Source: a bacterium
Lineage (GTDB): Bacteria; Bacillota; Clostridia; Christensenellales; CAG-138
Reading direction: 5' to 3'
DNA: 6,722 nt
NCBI GenBank assembly: GCA_029218485.1
Contig: JAQXRK010000287.1
Coordinates: forward strand, 1-6,722
Positions 4,666 through 6,722 of this stretch are shown one piece after another (the stretch's first letter is position 1; the number at the start of each line of letters is the position of its first letter). The notes below the pieces were generated by a model. The model made no database searches, was not told the DNA's origin, and saw nothing but the letters and a program-made list of their open reading frames with translations. Both the position numbers and the translations under genes were made by a program.

Positions 4666-6572
4666 GTTCCGTTCGCAGCGTTTTTTTCTGGCGCATTCTT
4701 GTAATACTGGTGATTGCTTTGCTGCTGGCGAATTTGGTTTCGCTTGCAGCATATGCTTATGTGGGCAAAAACATCTATATCACCATGGAGATGGCAAATC
4801 TGGAGCCGGAAGCCGAGATCTCGCGCCAGATCTATGAGGAGTATAAAAACGGCAACCTGACCGAGGATGGATTCAATCGCCTGATCGACAAGCAGACAAT
4901 TGCCAGCAAATCCGCCGTATTGATTGCGGATGGGCTTGGGAAAACGCTGATCGCGAGTTTCATCGGAAGCGATGTCGAGGTCGGCGATTTCGGCGCATAC
5001 TTCGATGCGGAAAAGCAGAATGTTCTCAGGGGTCAAACGGTAAAAAACGACAATCTGCAATTGCTGAACGGTGAGAACGCGATCAGTGTCGGCGTTCCCA
5101 TCCGCGATGCCAATGGCAATGTCACGGGCGGCATCTTTATCATTAAGCAAGTCAAGCAGATCCAGTTGGCGTTCTCCCGGTTGAACGATGCGCTTGCCCT
5201 GACCATCCTAGTCGTTTTGCCGTTGATTATGCTTCTTGCCGCCTACAGCACAAATCGCGTCTCGCGCCCGCTCAGTGATATGGCCAATGTCGCCATCGCC
5301 ATGTCAAAGGGCAAGTTTGACACGCGTGCCGATGAAACGGCTGCCGGCGAGGCGGGAATTCTCGCGCGCGCTTTGAACACGCTTTGCGACACACTCTCCC
5401 AGACCATCTACCAGCTGCAGAGCGAGAAGAGGCAGCTGAACCATATTCTTTCCAGCTTTACGGATGGCGTCGCGGCGATCGATCGCTTGGGGTGCCTGAC
5501 GCATTATAACCCGGCGCTCAAAAAGATGTTTGGCGCGGTGACCGTGAACACGCCCATGGATCTGGTGCCCGATGAGAGCATCTGGGGTGCTTTCCGCGAG
5601 GTGTTCGACAGCCGTGAAGCGCAGACCCTTCACTATCAAATGCCGGGCGACCGCAAACTGTGGATCTCCATTGTGCCCGTGACCGATGAAAACGATGTTT
5701 GTACCGGCGTTGTCGGGCTTTTCAAGGATGTTACGGAGTATGAGCGGCTGGAACAGACGCGCCGCGACTATGTTGCCAATGTCAGTCATGAGCTGCGCAC
5801 GCCTCTGACCGCCGTGCGCGGTCTGCTCGAGCCGCTGGCGGATGGAATGGTCAAGGATGAGGAAACGCGGCAGCGCTACTATCAGATCATGCTGCATGAG
5901 GTCGTTCGCCTCTCCCGCCTGATTACAGACCTGCTCCAGCTTTCGCGGCTGCAATCCGGAACGGAATACATGGAGCTCAGCGCCGTCGATTTGGAGGAGC
6001 TTCTGAGCGAGATTCAGGAAAACTACCGGCATGAGGCCAACCAGCGGGGGATTCATCTGGTGCTGGATGCGCAGGACCTTCCCTATGCGCTGACGGATCG
6101 GGACCGGGTTGAGCAGGTCCTTGTGATTTTGATCGATAACGCCATGCGCTATACGCCGAAGGATGGCACGATCACCATCTCAGCGACCGCCGGCGATGTG
6201 ATCGTCGTCTCCGTATCCGATACCGGGTGCGGCATTGCCGCGGAAGAGCTTCCGCATCTGTTTGAGCGGTTTTATAAGGTCGATAAATCGCGCAAGGAGG
6301 GCGGCACCGGGCTTGGACTCTCCATTGCCAAGCAGATCATCAGCAAGCTTGGCGAGAGCATCGATGTGGAGAGTACGGTCGGCGTTGGCACCAGCTTCCA
6401 TTTCACGCTCAAAAAGTATGTCAGCAATGCTATTGCGCTCGGCCCGAGTTCCTCCGACGTTATCTATGATTCGCAGCCGGATGAGAGCGGAATGCCGAAC
6501 TCGGAGGATGCCCCCTATGAGGTGATCGCGCCCAAGCATTCCAAAGTGCGCGGCCGAAGAAAGCAGCAATAG
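4662..6572 (+). CDS. Membrane sensor histidine kinase (HAMP-PAS-HisKA-HATPase), PhoR/ResE/WalK-like
   Basis: This 636-residue sensor phosphorylates the upstream regulator. Segments in order: first membrane helix (about 9-34); extracytoplasmic domain (about 35-175) whose end ISVGVPIRDANGNVTGG resembles PAS-like/Cache sensor folds; second helix (about 176-195); HAMP (about 197-250, with P203); PAS (about 256-360); and dimerisation/phosphoacceptor helix with SHELRT and His376. The ATPase domain (about 475-585) has N493 in the N box, DTGCGI (520-525), the F box LFERFYKV (533-540) and GGTGLGLS (547-554). The first Asn usual in the N box is Ile489, while the Mg-binding one (N493) remains. After the kinase domain comes an unusual tail of about 50 residues, acidic and then basic (ending KHSKVRGRRKQQ). 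The start overlaps the regulator stop by 4 bp, with GAGG four bases upstream. The signal is unknown. Confidence 0.95.
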   Translation: MSSVRSVFFWRILVILVIALLLANLVSLAAYAYVGKNIYITMEMANLEPEAEISRQIYEEYKNGNLTEDGFNRLIDKQTIASKSAVLIADGLGKTLIASFIGSDVEVGDFGAYFDAEKQNVLRGQTVKNDNLQLLNGENAISVGVPIRDANGNVTGGIFIIKQVKQIQLAFSRLNDALALTILVVLPLIMLLAAYSTNRVSRPLSDMANVAIAMSKGKFDTRADETAAGEAGILARALNTLCDTLSQTIYQLQSEKRQLNHILSSFTDGVAAIDRLGCLTHYNPALKKMFGAVTVNTPMDLVPDESIWGAFREVFDSREAQTLHYQMPGDRKLWISIVPVTDENDVCTGVVGLFKDVTEYERLEQTRRDYVANVSHELRTPLTAVRGLLEPLADGMVKDEETRQRYYQIMLHEVVRLSRLITDLLQLSRLQSGTEYMELSAVDLEELLSEIQENYRHEANQRGIHLVLDAQDLPYALTDRDRVEQVLVILIDNAMRYTPKDGTITISATAGDVIVVSVSDTGCGIAAEELPHLFERFYKVDKSRKEGGTGLGLSIAKQIISKLGESIDVESTVGVGTSFHFTLKKYVSNAIALGPSSSDVIYDSQPDESGMPNSEDAPYEVIAPKHSKVRGRRKQQ

Positions 6573-6580
6573 TCTGTTTC

Positions 6581-6620
6581 CCGCCGCCGATGCATATGTT
6601 TGAACAGGCATTGGCGGGGG
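6581..6620 (+). promoter_or_regulatory. Hairpin overlapping the ribosome binding site of the next gene
   Basis: CCGCCGATGC (6584-6593) pairs with GCATTGGCGG (6608-6617) through ten pairs, one of them G-U. Two further C-G pairs lie beyond a single mismatch, and the loop is 14 nt. The 3' arm includes the G-run 6616-6620 that would serve the ATG at 6630. No T-tract follows, so a standard intrinsic terminator is unlikely. It could mask the translation signal or stabilise the kinase mRNA end. Confidence 0.45.
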
Positions 6621-6629
6621 TGACATCCT

Positions 6630-6722
6630 ATGGAATACAGACATCGGAGACGTACGATGCAGAGACCGTACCGGCGAGGGACACTGGCCGGGGCTGCGCT
6701 CTGCATCCTTTTTGTATCGGCC
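6630..6722 (+). CDS. N-terminus of an exported or membrane-anchored protein (truncated by window end)
   Basis: Thirty-one codons run open to the window edge. The N-terminus is very basic (RHRRR, RPYRR), followed by a hydrophobic run (LAGAALCILFVSA), which fits a Sec signal peptide or an N-in membrane anchor. The RR is not in a convincing twin-arginine motif and the single Cys is not in a proper lipobox. Two starts are possible: ATG 6630 with GGGGGTGA before it, or ATG 6657 with GGAG (6646-6649) at ideal 7-base spacing. The gene starts 57 bp after the kinase stop with no promoter or terminator in between, so it is probably in the same operon. An exported accessory protein or protease would fit such a position, but nothing in the visible residues identifies it. 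Confidence 0.6.
   Translation, partial: MEYRHRRRTMQRPYRRGTLAGAALCILFVSA

Noticed and set aside
5304..6056. Antisense open frame opposite the kinase gene
   Set aside because: The opposite strand encodes intact HAMP, PAS and HisKA motifs, and no promoter or ribosome binding site supports the antisense frame.

Overview
The window looks like chromosomal DNA from a Gram-positive, moderately GC-rich member of the Firmicutes, probably Clostridia. The evidence is strong AGGAGG-type ribosome binding sites, textbook sigma-A-like promoter elements, a class A penicillin-binding protein with a Cys-rich C-terminal extension, and an OmpR-type regulator with a PAS/HAMP kinase of the PhoR/ResE/WalK type. No lineage marker allows a finer assignment.

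Layout. Positions 1-307 hold no convincing gene. A tRNA-Ala(GGC) gene lies on the minus strand (346-422), with a consensus promoter upstream (436-464) and an intrinsic terminator hairpin one base beyond its CCA end (308-344). The 159-bp gap between the tRNA and the first protein gene is a divergent promoter region. It also contains an A/T-flanked dyad (509-529) where the -35 element of the rightward promoter should be. Rightward from there run a bifunctional class A penicillin-binding protein (582-3299) and a family-4-like uracil-DNA glycosylase (3301-3912) that begins one base after the PBP stop. A second extended -10 promoter then drives a response regulator (3985-4665) and its sensor kinase (4662-6572), which overlap by 4 bp. 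The window ends inside the N-terminus of another gene (from 6630) that appears to encode a membrane-anchored or secreted protein. Its ribosome binding site may be masked by a hairpin.

Function. The PBP polymerises and cross-links peptidoglycan outside the membrane. The glycosylase removes uracil from DNA, so its coupling to the PBP looks like shared transcription rather than shared biochemistry. The kinase and regulator form a complete two-component system with all key phosphotransfer residues. The signal and target genes cannot be read from this window, although the exported product of the next gene is a plausible partner.

Nothing here is clearly a new biological system. The points most worth a second look are the two Cys/His modules at the PBP C-terminus, the absence of all four cluster cysteines in the glycosylase, the dyad in the PBP promoter, and an 11-bp-phased direct repeat upstream of the regulator.
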